Shown here piece by piece: positions 51,545-63,554 of a stretch of DNA of 64,000 nt. The notes under the pieces are model-generated. The model was given only the letters and a program-made list of their open reading frames with translations, was not told the DNA's origin and did no database searches. A program made the position numbers and the translations under genes. Within the stretch, counting starts at the first letter, position 1; each line of letters begins with the position of its first letter. Location of the stretch: the NCBI GenBank assembly GCA_964057225.1, contig OZ059894.1, positions 14,910,476 to 14,974,475 on the forward strand. The letters run 5' to 3'. This stretch comes from Auanema rhodensis. Lineage: Eukaryota; Nematoda; Chromadorea; Rhabditida; Rhabditidae.

Positions 51545-52900
51545 TAACAATTCCTAAAACCCTGGTTTGATATGAACAATACCAAATGCCATAGTATGAC
51601 TGTCTTCTAAAATATAACGCTTATATTCTGTCAGAACTACATCTTTATTTAGAGTTACTTTATACTGATATTGAGTATAAATTTGATGTTTCACACTTAT
51701 GATTGTGAATTATTTCTTTCTAACAATAGTTTTGTCAAAGAGACATTTTTTATAATACCTTTACTTTTTTTTTGATTTCATCATCAGGTTTCATTTTTTT
51801 TGGAGCATTAGGATTCTCTTTTTCTTTCTGTTTTATTTTTTGTAAAGTTCTATGAAGGATTTGCGGGTTTCTTCACCAACTTTCAAAGCATATTGTTTTG
51901 GCTTCAACGCTTCCATTTCTTCCATTATCAATCCACTGAGTTCATTCTTAAATTTTCTGACAACTTTCTTATTCTCATCGTTATACAGTACTTGATCTTT
52001 TGGATAATCACTGAAATTAAAATTTCTTCCAAAAGAGATATATTTTTCAATATCTTTGTATACATCTTCAGTCTGGATGTTATATGTATATGAGACTGTC
52101 AGTATCTTGATAACCCAGTTTAATATTTACAAATCCATACTTCTTCTGTATTATATTGTAATGAAAGTCATACCTCAACCACTTACTTTATTCCAAAATA
52201 GCAAAACCAACATGGTTTTATCAAGAACAATATATGTTTTCTCCATTTCTATGGCTACCAACTATTTATTATACATGATAGTTCTATTATAATTTGTTTT
52301 AGAAGCCAACTTGACTATTTTATTTTTATCTGTAATGAATCTAACATCTACCCTTTCTCTCACATTTTCCATAAGCTTTCTCAAATACAGCATTAACTTA
52401 TGAAATCTTTCTCAAAATCATTTTTAGCGTTTTTTCTGAAACTACTATTAATTTCAATATAAGGAGCTAACCAACAAGATTCATCAAATTTGATGATTCT
52501 TTTTGGTTTTGTTTTTTCTTTCTTTTTCGAATTTTCTTTAACTTTATTCCAAGTTCTAAAGTGGGAAGTCTTCACTATAAAAACTTATATACCTTTCTAT
52601 AAAACCCTTTATATATTCATCAGATTTAGTAATTGCATTATTGATTCTGTCCAGGATATCATCTTATTCAAATTGGAATATCTAGTAGGTAACGTTTGAT
52701 TCATTACCAATCCATATAAATTATTAGCAAAATACATCAGCATGGAATTGATTAATCAAAGTTCGGAGTGTATTTATTACCTTAGAGTATCTTTGAACAG
52801 CATTAACCATTCCACCTCTAATTCCTTTTTCAACCATCGAGTATTTTTCAACATCTTGAAGCACTTCTAATTCTACTTTGGTCTTTTTCAATATAGCATC
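51545..52900 (-). pseudogene. Protein-primed DNA polymerase B (Polinton pPolB), broken C-terminal part
   Basis: Translated pieces in several frames match Polinton family B polymerase in order along the minus strand: VEKGIRGGMVNA near 52810-52840, NNLYGLVMN near 52700-52725 (motif A region), LAPYIEIN near 52440-52475, QDTDSLIYI near 52086-52110 (motif C, with both catalytic Asp), then DYPKDQ...LKPKQY near 51885-52015 and a last piece ending at about 51550. Pieces are separated by frameshifts and stops. The exonuclease and terminal-protein regions are absent. This is a dead fragment. Confidence 0.85.
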
Positions 52901-53220
52901 TCAAGCTAAACCTGGGCTTGTATGACGCAACGCGACACGCGGCGCTTTTGGCTAGAGAGAAAGTCGTTTTCCCTCTTTGTCTCTGGTTTCCTATGCATTG
53001 ATTCATTACATATACTAACAACACAATAAATACAATTGATTAGCTTTTCTAGTTTAGGATGTATGTGGTTAGGACCGGGGAATGATTCATTCGAGGTTAA
53101 ATTTAGAATAACCGTTCATAGATGGTGAACTTTTGAGTAACAATATTCTTTGTGTCAGCTTTTAACATGTCACTTTTCTATTGCTCTACTATTTTTATTT
53201 TGCTTTATTTTATAGAATAT

Positions 53221-53752
53221 GAGATTGCAAGATGATGTTCGAGTTCAAAAGTTGTTGGATAAGGCAACGATTGAAAACCTTTTGAAAAATTTTTTAGAGA
53301 AATCTATGGAGCGATCTAGCAAATGGAAATTGGGTTGAAGAACGCTTTAGCCAAATATGATAAGAAAGAGAATTTACATGAGGTGTTTTTGAAGGATTGT
53401 CTGAAGGTGATTTGCGACGTAGAAAAATCTTCATCATGGTAAAAGCCATACTTCTGAAACTCTTCTGGTAGTGTCGAAGTTTTTTGTCAAAGTTGGTGAT
53501 TATCGAATTGCTTGCGAGATTCTTTGGGGTTTTGAGTCGCTTTCGATTCAAGGTAATTTTCATGAATTTCTTGGTATTTATGTAATGTATCATTTTCAGA
53601 ATTTATCAAAAAGCACAAGCTTAGTGTAGAGCTTCACTCCCAAGAGTCTAAAAGGCGCTTTGCGTGTACTAAAGAATTCATTCAACAGCTTAGTGAGTTT
53701 AAAATGTCCGATGAAAAGAAAACGGAATCGGAAAAACTCTATTTCTATTAAA
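53221..53752 (+). pseudogene. Unidentified coding remnant inside the Polinton derivative
   Basis: A start just after a ttttatag acceptor opens MRLQDDVRVQKLLDKATIE. The frame then shifts twice (DKKENLHEVFLKDC; later FVKVGDYRIACEILWGFE). A 48 bp GT-AG intron-like gap (about 53552-53599) separates the last piece from FIKKHKLSVELHSQES and an end in KKTESEKLYFY. The family is not recognised. The intron-like structure suggests a captured host gene rather than a Polinton core gene. Confidence 0.45.
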
Positions 53753-53978
53753 GCTTGACACTTGTTTAATTTCTGTATGATAAGAATGATTAAAAAATTA
53801 CTCAAACATTGATAGTAGTTGATGAGAACAAAATTACCGGAGATCTTAAAAATGAAATTATTGAAAACGAAAGACAAAAAAAAAGTTTACAAGTTTGATT
53901 ATCATAAAAGGATCGAGTGATACAATGCCTTACGGATTTATTGATACCCTAAGGAATTAAAGGTAACACGGTTTCAAC

Positions 53979-54468
53979 GAAGTCATGAAATTCCAATAAT
54001 TTTCGAAATAATAAGTAATAGTATCTGCAATAATGTGTTTTTGTATTTGAAATGTTAAACAATCTATTTGTTTGTTTTTATCATTTTTTAGATATTTTTG
54101 AAGTTTTATTGGAGAATTTAATCCGAAAGAGTCAAAGTAACATCATTCTTTGTTTTTCTTAGATTAACAAACTCAATGATTCCCTTTACTATTTGAAGAG
54201 TTAAGATTTACAATTCCAACATATCTTCATCTGATAAAGTGTTTCTCATAAAAACACCTCGAAAGTCTGGAATTTTTATTTTTCTGCTGTTTTACTGTAT
54301 TTGGGCAAAATGGTTTCGACCTGATCAGGCTCGATGATGGGCAAAAACAAAACTTTTTTTAAAATTTACTGTTTTGTTTACAAAATTGCTTCAAAAATTT
54401 CTGAAAAGTGGTGTAAATTGAGAAAAGTTGAAATGGCCAAAAAGTTTGGTTTAGCGTCAATACTTTCT
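53979..54468 (-). repeat. Right terminal inverted repeat (490 bp)
   Basis: Reverse complement of 50974-51463, followed by the target duplication. Confidence 0.9.
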
Positions 54469-54473
54469 TGTAT

Positions 54474-56237
54474 AATTCATATTTCTCTATTTATTTACTA
54501 TATATATATAATACAATATATATATTATATTATATATAGTTATAGTGTTTAATCAAGTACATACACATAGTTAAAGAAATTTTTTTATTCATTCCTGCTT
54601 TATTATTACCGGAACTGGAGCTAGCTACATCACAGAAACAACGAATCTGAGGACTAGATTTCGTAAAAAAAAAGAAAAAATGTTGTTCATATTAGAAATA
54701 ATAAAGATGTCATCATATACATAATATATACATATGTATTTAATATGTATATATTCTATAATGAACAAAAAAAAAGAAAAATTCACAGAGAATTATATAT
54801 AGAATACAGAGAAATGGAAGACAGAATAAAAAAAAGAGAAAAAAGCGACAAAAGAAAAAAATTCAAAACGATTATAGTAATATAAATTTTTAATCATTAT
54901 TACTATAATTCTGCAAATCAAAAAAAAGCTGAAAAGAAAACAAAAAAATGGAAACAAACTATTAGAAGTAACTGAAAGAAAAAAAGAATAATTGGAAAGC
55001 GTTGTATGCAAGAACTAAGCAAACTATATATAAATTCAAATATATATTTTATAATTAAACTTATGGAAAAATTATATTTTAGCTGATGCTTTTGGGAGTA
55101 TAATGTCTTTCACCGGAAATCCTAACGAGTGATCTTGATTGAATATTGTGACTAAGTTGGAAAAAATGAAAATGTTTTAGCAACTTGGAAATCAGAGATA
55201 CGAGATCATCACAGGAGAAATAGAGGCATGCGAGATGAGAACCATTGGGACATTATGCTGTTAATCAGCTAAATGCGGTAATTGGGTAGTTTAAAAGGTT
55301 GTTTAAAAGGCTTAAATGACTAGATTCTAGAACTGAACAATCTGACTCGGTAATACAGATGAACGCATTCTGGCAAAAAGCGATTTGACAACAAGAAAGG
55401 AAAGGTTATGACGTCAGTTCGTGGTGCTATTAAGGTAGTATTGTATGTCAATCATACAAAAGCATGTGCTGTAAAAGATCGAAGAAAGATTGAAAGGAGT
55501 ACTAGATTAAAGAACATCAAATAACGATAATGATGACCAGAATGATATTGATGAAGACAAAATATGCAGAATGAGTATTGAAATTGTGCATAGATGATGT
55601 AGATCACGTCATGAATAATGTGAGATTAGATGTATTTAAGAGGATATACATATACATATATTGTATCCTTGAAAGATATATATATATATATATATATTCC
55701 TTATTTAGATGTTATTTATTGAAAAAAAGATTATCAGAAGACGTCATGATTCTATGATAATGTTAATAATGATGATGATAATGATGATGATGATGAGGAT
55801 GATGATGATGATGAAGACAACGAGGCTTTCATGATTAGAAGAATCAAAGAAGAATGTATTCATTTGAGACAACTAATGAGTATGTACTCAGCTCAAATAC
55901 ATTATGTTCATTACCATTATGATGCTTTTCAGAACTTCATTCGATCAAGAAAATTCACAAATTCACTTTCTTCTAGTGGAACCTGATTGCTACGCATTTT
56001 CTGAAAAAAATGATAATGAGCATGTGAAAGGGCAATCCCAAAAATTTTTGTTGCTGATTATGGTCGTTAGCTACATCAGAAACTACTACTTCATGCACAC
56101 ACACACTGAGAAACTGTTGATTAGGATTACAAACTCAATGCACTTTCTCTGTTATAAACTCGAAATTCTGATGCTCAGAATTAGGCTTGAACCAAAAAAT
56201 ATTTTCTTCCCTCAGCCTTATTTTATATTCAATTATG
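54474..56237. other. Intergenic, low complexity
   Basis: Contains A-rich runs, a TA tract at about 55676-55697 and an imperfect GAT repeat at about 55767-55815. Several 20-35 codon frames on the minus strand (for example HSLGFPVKDIILPKASAKI near 55150-55075) have plausible splice borders but no partner exons. I cannot support a gene. Confidence 0.4.
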
Positions 56238-58814
56238 CTATAATAAAAAAGCACCAACTTGGCCACGTACTTGACGTTGAAGCTTTCTCTTACGTTGCAG
56301 ACGATCGCATTGACATCTGGGCGGATCACAGCAAGGTGTTATCTGAAAGAGAAAGGAGAATAACCAGTGATAAGAAAATGAATCATAAATTAAAATAGAA
56401 TAATTATGTGGAACGGTTGAATAATTTGTTCTTTTGATCTTAGCTATCAAGCTATTCAAGTTTTGAAAGAATATTTTCAAGGACATACCGTTTTATTGAA
56501 TCGTCCCAACTGAGCTGGAGCTGGAACAAGTGATTGTCTATGCTGGAATAGCACACTCATTCCTAGCTGTCGAATCTGGAAATTATAATTCAAGTTTTAA
56601 AAAAATTAACAAGTTTTATAATGAAAAACCTCAAGAGATTCGCCATTGTCCTCGAGTGGATAACGTTCAAACGGATCTTTGGTTAAATCGAATATGAGAG
56701 GAGGAGAATGAGTTATAAGTTGAGAATCAGGGCAAGTTTGAGATACATACCTATAAATAAGAAATATAATTTATATTATACAAGATTTTAAGAAATAACA
56801 TACCAATCATTGCGTGGTTTACCATTCGGACAGAAATATTCCAGATTTGGATCGATTGTTTGATTTAAAAAGATCGGGGAAGTTTTATAATGAATCTGCA
56901 AGTTTGATATGAATTGATTGTCTTAACATCAAATTAAAACCTTGAAACTTCCAAGTCTAATAGCCATTAGATGAGTATTACAGTAGTATATTATAGGTCG
57001 ACGAAGACCAAGATAACCAGGCTTTTCAACTGAAACTCCACGAATTTCATCCCAGATGTTTGTACCGTCAAGGTAACGATCATCCTAAAATAATTTTAAT
57101 TAAATAAGTTATAATAATATTCTTTTATTCAACCTCCAAGTCACATACTGCTGGTTGGATATCTCGGAATGTTTGGTATAAGTCCATGCTGGAGACAACT
57201 TCATGGCTAACTCGGCCACTTTTTACATTTCCTGGTTGCCACATAATCATTGGAATCCGGAAGCCACCTTCGAAACTGTTCGATTTTCCTCCTGAACTTT
57301 TATTTTTGCAAAAGGCTATGACGAATAAATAAACCTTTCAATCCCGCAGTAGATCCTCCATTCAAGCAAAGCTCAACATGTGGGCCATGATCAGACATCA
57401 GAACAACTAAGGTGTTTTCCGCTATTCCGGCAGACACAATTGAATCCAATACTTCACCTACTGCCCAAGACATTTCATTAATAGAATCTCCATAGATTCC
57501 TTTAAAAGTGAATTTTGGTCAATCTTTTTTGTGAAATCTCTTTACCTCTGGGTGATGTTCCACGAAAACGAGGACTTGCAAACTGAGTGCTGTGGACATG
57601 AGGAAAAGATAAATAAAAGAAGAATGGTCTTTCGTGTTGATCCTAATTAGAAATTTATATAAAAATTTAAAAATTTGAAAATGTTACAGTAGCCATCCGT
57701 AATCGTAGAAAACGATGCCAATCCTCAACCAAATTCTCGGTCATATCGTCAAATCTCAATGGCTGTTGAACAATCTCATCCCCATCATAGAGGAAACACA
57801 TAGCTGGATCAGGACCATCAGCATAGTATTCCTGAAGAAAATGTCATTCTGAGAATATACTCATGAAAAGAAATACCTGAGTTGTATCACATTGCCAGAC
57901 ATTTGTAAATGGTAAATTAATTCCAACCCAGTCAAATCCTCTTCTTGATGGTAAATGCTTACCATCTGATGAATTTTTCTCATTTATTCCCAAGTGCCAT
58001 TTTCCAACCATTCCCGTTGAATATCCTGATTAGAATCAAATATTATAATACAGATATGTCTGTATTTACAACTTCCTACCTGCCTTTTTAAGCATTTCAG
58101 CCATTGTAATCTCTTTTTTTGGTAAGCCTCCCATGTCATAAGGTAAAAATACTCGACGACCTCCAACAACTCCTAGTCGAATAGGAAGTCGGCCTGCAAA
58201 TTCAAATGTTGAAATTAATTGTTTAAAACCAAAATCAATGTCTATATATAGAATTATTTAATTATAGTAAAGTGACAAGTAACATTTACTATTTAAATTT
58301 AAAATTGTGGTTTTAAATATTTCATTTGTTTATATAATACCCGTCATGAATCCTGCTCTGCTTGGACTACACATGCTATCAGCTGAATATGATTGAGTGA
58401 ACCGGGTGCCTTCAGCAGCCATTCGATCTACCTGAAATCAAGTTCATTTTTTAATTATTCATTGAAACATCTGTAGGAATTATCAAGAGAAATACCACAT
58501 GAATTATATTACCTCTGTGTATTCTTGAGTTGGGTGCCCATAGGACGCAATGTCGCCGTAACCTGAAGAAAAACAAGATTATTTCTTAAAAAACTTTGTT
58601 TGAACAATTATTTTTGAACGTTCTATTGTTTTAATGATTATTTATAAAAGTTTTAAACTTTTTTCAAGAATGTTTCTTGAATATCTTTAGATAATGAGTA
58701 CATACCTAAATCGTCGACCATCAGAATCACAATATTAGGACGAGCAGGGGACGGTGGCTGAGTACAGCCACTTTCGACTGCTCGAAAGTAAAATAATGAT
58801 AGAAGAATTAACAT
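56238..58814 (-). CDS. Secreted arylsulfatase (type I sulfatase)
   Basis: Fourteen exons (58706-58814, 58513-58562, 58341-58431, 58080-58193, 57877-58025, 57688-57831, 57546-57642, 57335-57499, 57134-57291, 56941-57084, 56804-56895, 56630-56750, 56489-56575, 56238-56342) encode 541 residues. The start follows an atatacag acceptor by 7 bases. A signal peptide of about 18 residues is followed by the metal-binding [17 protein letters not shown], the sulfatase signature CSPSR (Cys about residue 74, to be converted to formylglycine), [13 protein letters not shown] and the second metal site MSDHGPH (about 286-291). [14 protein letters not shown] precedes a C-terminal Cys cluster ([11 protein letters not shown]). 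All catalytic features are present, so it should be active in lysosome or secretory route. It belongs with the ARSA/STS-like sulfatases (nematode sul genes). The exact orthologue is unresolved. Confidence 0.92.
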
Positions 58815-61249
58815 GAGCAATCTGTATATTCACGTAATTTTCAATTTATTGTGTTCCAGAGTACAGTTTTCACTTCAATAATGCTACTGAGCATACACAG
58901 AAGAACTAAACAGATTCAATGAAGCCTACTAGAATGATCAAAAATCGTCTGAGAATAGATAAGAATCCCGAAACTGAAAAAAATAAATATATCCATATAC
59001 GTACATATACATATATATAAATATATAAATATATATATACATATATATATATATATATTTATATATATTATACATGATTATATACATATGATTAATATAA
59101 TAATTAAAATCAGATGACAAAACGAAAAGACGAATGATTGAAGCCTGAAGAAAGAAATCAAAAGATGATTCAGTTATCATAAATGAGAAACAAAATATAT
59201 TCTGAGATAAAAAATTTAAAAAATAAAGATAATAAGCATAAGACAAAGCTTTGAAAACAAAGATTAGGAACATTACAATAGAATTACATGATCATAACGA
59301 TTTTAGATATTGACTTACCAGAGAGAATCTGGGATTGTCTTTAATGAGCTCAGCTTTTCCTGCTGGCAAAGTTTTATGTTGCTAACTTAAGCTCAAAAAT
59401 GAAGCATGTAAAAGAGCAAAAGAAACAAATGAGAGAAAAAGAGGGAGGGGTTATAAGGAAGACAGTTGCGGTGAAGAGGAAAGTAGAAGAGTGGTTTTGA
59501 AAAAGAATAAAGAAATAAGAGAGAACTAGACAAAGAGTACGAGAGTTATATATGGTATGAAAAGAGAAAAAAAGATCGGAAGTAAAAAAAAGAATAAAAG
59601 AAGCAGTCCATGGGAGGGAGAAGCTCAACCGTTTCTTACTTGCATGATCACTGAAATGAAACAAACGTTACGTGAACTTTACGTGGAGCAAAGTTTTGTT
59701 TTAATATATGTGTGCTTTGGGAATGTGCAAGCATAAAGAAACAGTAGAATATATGATGAAAAGCATCAGGAAACATAAAAATAGGAAAAGCTCTGATCTA
59801 TTACGCTATGAAACTTCGAGTGATCAGACAAAACCATGTCCAGCACCCTCATCAGCATATATTGTTGATCAAAGATTGATATAGTCTTTCCAAGTTTAAG
59901 AGTATTTCTTTTTTCATTTTGATAAAAAAAAGTTTATTTTGATTTGAAAATTAAAGGAAACAAGTCGTATACGTATATTATTTTTTCAAACTGCATAAAC
60001 GTATTGTAAGAAAACAAGTATCTGATAATCTGATGATAGACAAATATAAATTATTTTCAGTTATAATATTTTTAAATTTAATTTATAAAATTATTTTTAA
60101 AATATATACAAAAGAATATCTATCTGTAATTATATATTTTTCTTGAAATAATTTCAAATAAAAATATATTTTTAATTATTCTTTTAACTAAAAAATAAAT
60201 GAGATAGATAGATGATACACTATCAATTCATTAGGGAATTAAGATTTTGAAGTTTTTTTTTCAGATTTAAATTATTGTCTTGATCATATGAACGAAATAT
60301 TTTATAAATTCTTAATACGATAAGATGATCAGTACTCTTTGATATCATGAAGTACTCAGAAAATCAACACATACATATGTATGTATGTATGATGATGATG
60401 ATGATGATCTGGACAAAAATAGAAGTCAAATAGATTTAATTATGTTTTTATTATTTAAATTAATTTTATAATATCTAATATATGTATGTATTTGAATAGA
60501 ATGACTTTCTGAAATTGATCATTGTGATGTAATCCTACGAACATATCTACATCGCTTTTCTTAGTTTTAATTATATATTCATAAATGAAAATTCTTTTAA
60601 ATGAAAGATTTCATACTGATCCCAGGTTTAAAAGCAATTCTTGTCCTGATACGTGAGTATATGAAGCAATTTTGAAAAGAAAAGTGAAATAAGCTGGATA
60701 TTTAATTTCCTTTACCTCTTATGAAATATAAATTTGTAGTATTTATGGATTTATAACTATTATCCTAAATATTTGAAATACTCTCAGTGAATGAACTTTG
60801 TAGAAGTGATTAGAAGTGTATGAGTGATTTTATAAAAGATGAACAAGACTTCTTCTATACATCATTAAGTGCCAAAGCCGGAAGTGACGAACTGTTCAGT
60901 TTGGACAAGACTTTGTAAGAAGAATGATAAATTTGAAGCTGATTAATAATTCAAACAACTAAAGCGAGTAGGTAGATTGAGCTTTTAACTCAAACATAAC
61001 TCAAACAAACGAAACAATCTCATTTTAAATGTTTCATTTAATTTATGAAGGAGGTTGTGTATACTCCGTTTAAAGCTCTAATGCAAGGCTGTCCGCAGTA
61101 TCATCCTATACTTAACAGAACAGGCATACTGAGTTAAGTATAGGAGAAGAATCTGAGAAGGCACAAGCTGAGGACATGAATGGCTGATGAGCCTAGCATA
61201 TAACAGAAAAGACAAAAATGACACTTTGAAACTTTGTCATTCTCATTCA
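58815..61249. other. Low-complexity intergenic stretch
   Basis: Contains an AT/TATA repeat at about 59000-59080, an AG-rich tract at about 59400-59640, an ACGTGAACTTTACGTG motif at about 59668-59686, a GTAT/GATGAT tract near 60370-60410 and a 13 bp stem hairpin at 61104-61145. No gene was recognised. Confidence 0.5.
61104..61145. repeat. Perfect 13 bp inverted repeat with 16 nt loop
   Basis: TCCTATACTTAAC at 61104-61116 pairs exactly with GTTAAGTATAGGA at 61133-61145. Confidence 0.85.
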
Positions 61250-63442
61250 CTACTGAAGTCCAACGTCACGGATTGACTGAAGAATTTGTTCGGAAGTGGA
61301 TCTGTCAGTTGTCACGATACACGTGGTTCCAGAGATGAACTGACGGTCGGAGCAAAAGCCACCGAAGCTAATACAAGATGAATTCGAGCATTGTAGCAAT
61401 ATGAACAAACGTATATACACATGATATTCATGATTTAGATGATTTAGGAATATGATTTATCTAACAAAATGCGATAATTTCTCTGAATGAGGATAATCTG
61501 TTAGCAAGACGATTCAATATTTTCATCTGATGGTCGGCAACAATCAGCTATAACAATGACAGAAAAGAATCTTATACGCAAAACTTACTGTACAATAGAT
61601 TATTCATAATACATAATATCTCATAAAGATATCAAATATGAAATAAACTGTTTTATTCAATAAGAGAGATTGAGAGAGGGGGAGAGAGAGAGATTAAGCT
61701 TTTGGTTTTAAGAATACTTGTAAGAATGTGAGAATTACGATGAGTTTATTAAAACAACAATACTATATATGTATTTATTTCAGTCAGTCATATGTTTTTT
61801 TCAAAATATTGTCTGATTAAATGTGTTCGAATAATACTTCAAATTCTGTAATCTCAGACAAGACTTTTTTTCTTTCACATTCACTTCAAAACGTTATTTC
61901 ATGAGATTTTCTGACCGGAATCATTTCTGAAAACACCTGATGCTGAGAAAAGATAGCATAACAGGCAGAAAAACATGTTAATTATTCGAATAAGTTCAAG
62001 TTTTTACAGAAAAAATAGGAAACACTTGATGTTATTGCTTGTTGCATTCTAATTACCGACTAGCCGATGCTGATGGACTGCCAGGGTGTTTGGTCGTCGG
62101 TTGGCTATACGGATCAACGTTGGTTCATCAAGAATTCATACAAATGAAGTAGATTGTACATATGATAAATGAAGACTATGGATGATTTTACGTAATCATA
62201 TCAGTATTAGTAAGCAAGTATTGAATTGCAGGAGATTATAGTATCTTGTAGTTTTTTGGATCATACGTTGTTAGAAATAGAAGATTTGGAAGCCATAATA
62301 GGCTTATATAAGGCATACTACAACCGCAGTTTGATGAGTGGATTAGGGAAAAAATGGAGCCATGAAGTGACACATCTTTCAGCTGAATAGAAGATAGTAA
62401 TGCTATGTTTAGGAGGAAGAATTGAGAGCGTCAAAGAAGGAGGATGAGGGGGAGGAGGAGGAGGGGGAGTAGAACGAGGACGAAAGATAGACTTGAATCA
62501 AGAAAATTTCAAGAGTGCATGTTCCCTTTTTTTGGTCAACCTGCATATGATAGCTTGTTGCAACTTGAGACATCTGAATGGACAGGAATAAAGTTTCAAG
62601 ACAGTGAAGCACAGGGGAAAAGAAGTGAAGAAAGCCAGATCGAGAATTGGGTTCATCAAAACGAAGTGAGAAAGGCATGGAATCACGACCTTAACAAACC
62701 ATAGTGTGGGCACTTACTGAGATATGGAAAAGAGAAACAAAGCTTGAGAAAAATCAAAGTTTGACACAACTTAACTACTGTATACGTCAGAAATCAAAGT
62801 CTGTCTTTAGGGATGAAAAAAGAAAAAAATCAAGTTAGGCCAGTAAAGACGAGTACATGTCTGTCACATGAGAACTGATAAACTTAATAGCTTATGATGT
62901 AAGTTAAATAGATAATTGTATGACCTCTGACCCATGATCTTAACGGTCAAGATGTGGTAACAATATTCTTAAAGTCATTATTAAAGAAAAAAATGTAGAG
63001 AAAAACGAAGATGAACAGAAAATTTAATTCGAAAAAAACAAATTAAAGAAAAAAAATTATTTATTGCTTTATTTGATATTTTAAATAGAAGGAAGTGACA
63101 GGTCCATAAAATTAAAGAAAGTCAGTATTTCGTACAAAACAAAATATGAAACAAACTCTAAATGCAATGTGACTTGCTTGCAAAATAAGCTAACAAATAC
63201 TCTCTGCAATTGATCTCATGATGACGCTTTCATGCAGATATTACATAAGAATTATATCACAAAGCATTCATTAAAGGTTCAAAAAGTCTGAATATTAACA
63301 GTATCTTACATACATTTATATATTTTATATATAGGTACATATATGTATTCTGATTTTAATATAAAAAAAAGTTTTTTTTTAAAATCATGCGAAAAATCTG
63401 TTATGCCGCCTCCGTAACCTACAAAGGCACTTCTCGACTCAT
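61250..63442 (-). CDS. Exons of an unidentified minus-strand gene, possibly incomplete
   Basis: Three segments fit in phase: 63423-63442 (MSREVP plus two bases), 62057-62104 (QPTTKHPGSPSASASR) and 61254-61367 (RFGGFCSDRQFISGTTCIVT and on). The third either stops at a TAG just after (61250) or splices at a gtagtg donor into exons I could not find. The last two segments use C/G-rich codons and a shared codon across the splice, which supports them. The first is a guess. The stretch GTTCIVTTDRSTSEQILQSI could be part of a ubiquitin-like or Ras-association fold, but I cannot name it. Introns would be 0.7 and 1.3 kb, long for this genome. Confidence 0.35.
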
Positions 63443-63513
63443 AATGCTATATATGTATAAGTAGATATAGATATATAAGTATTGCTGACGAAGAAAGCAA
63501 ATGGAGAAGGTAG

Positions 63514-63554
<41 letters not shown>

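Larger units (their letters stand above)
50968..54473. mobile_element. Polinton/Maverick derivative, internally deleted
   Basis: The element is 3.5 kb. The hexamer TTGTAT at 50968-50973 recurs at 54468-54473, overlapping the last base of the right repeat. A 6 bp target duplication is the Polinton norm. The terminal inverted repeats run 50974-51463 and 53979-54468, both 490 bp, starting AGAAAGTATTG. I could see no difference between them where compared. Inside are a decayed polymerase B fragment on the minus strand and an unidentified coding remnant on the plus strand. Full Polintons are 15-20 kb with capsid, ATPase, protease and integrase genes, none of which is present here, so this copy is non-autonomous. 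Confidence 0.88.

Noticed and set aside
62041-62110. GC-richer patch considered as a tRNA
   Set aside because: No acceptor-stem or anticodon-arm pairing could be built. It reads better as a coding exon.
62409-62713. Overlapping frames on both strands in a GA-rich tract
   Set aside because: Low-complexity purine/pyrimidine bias explains them. None connects to another exon in phase.
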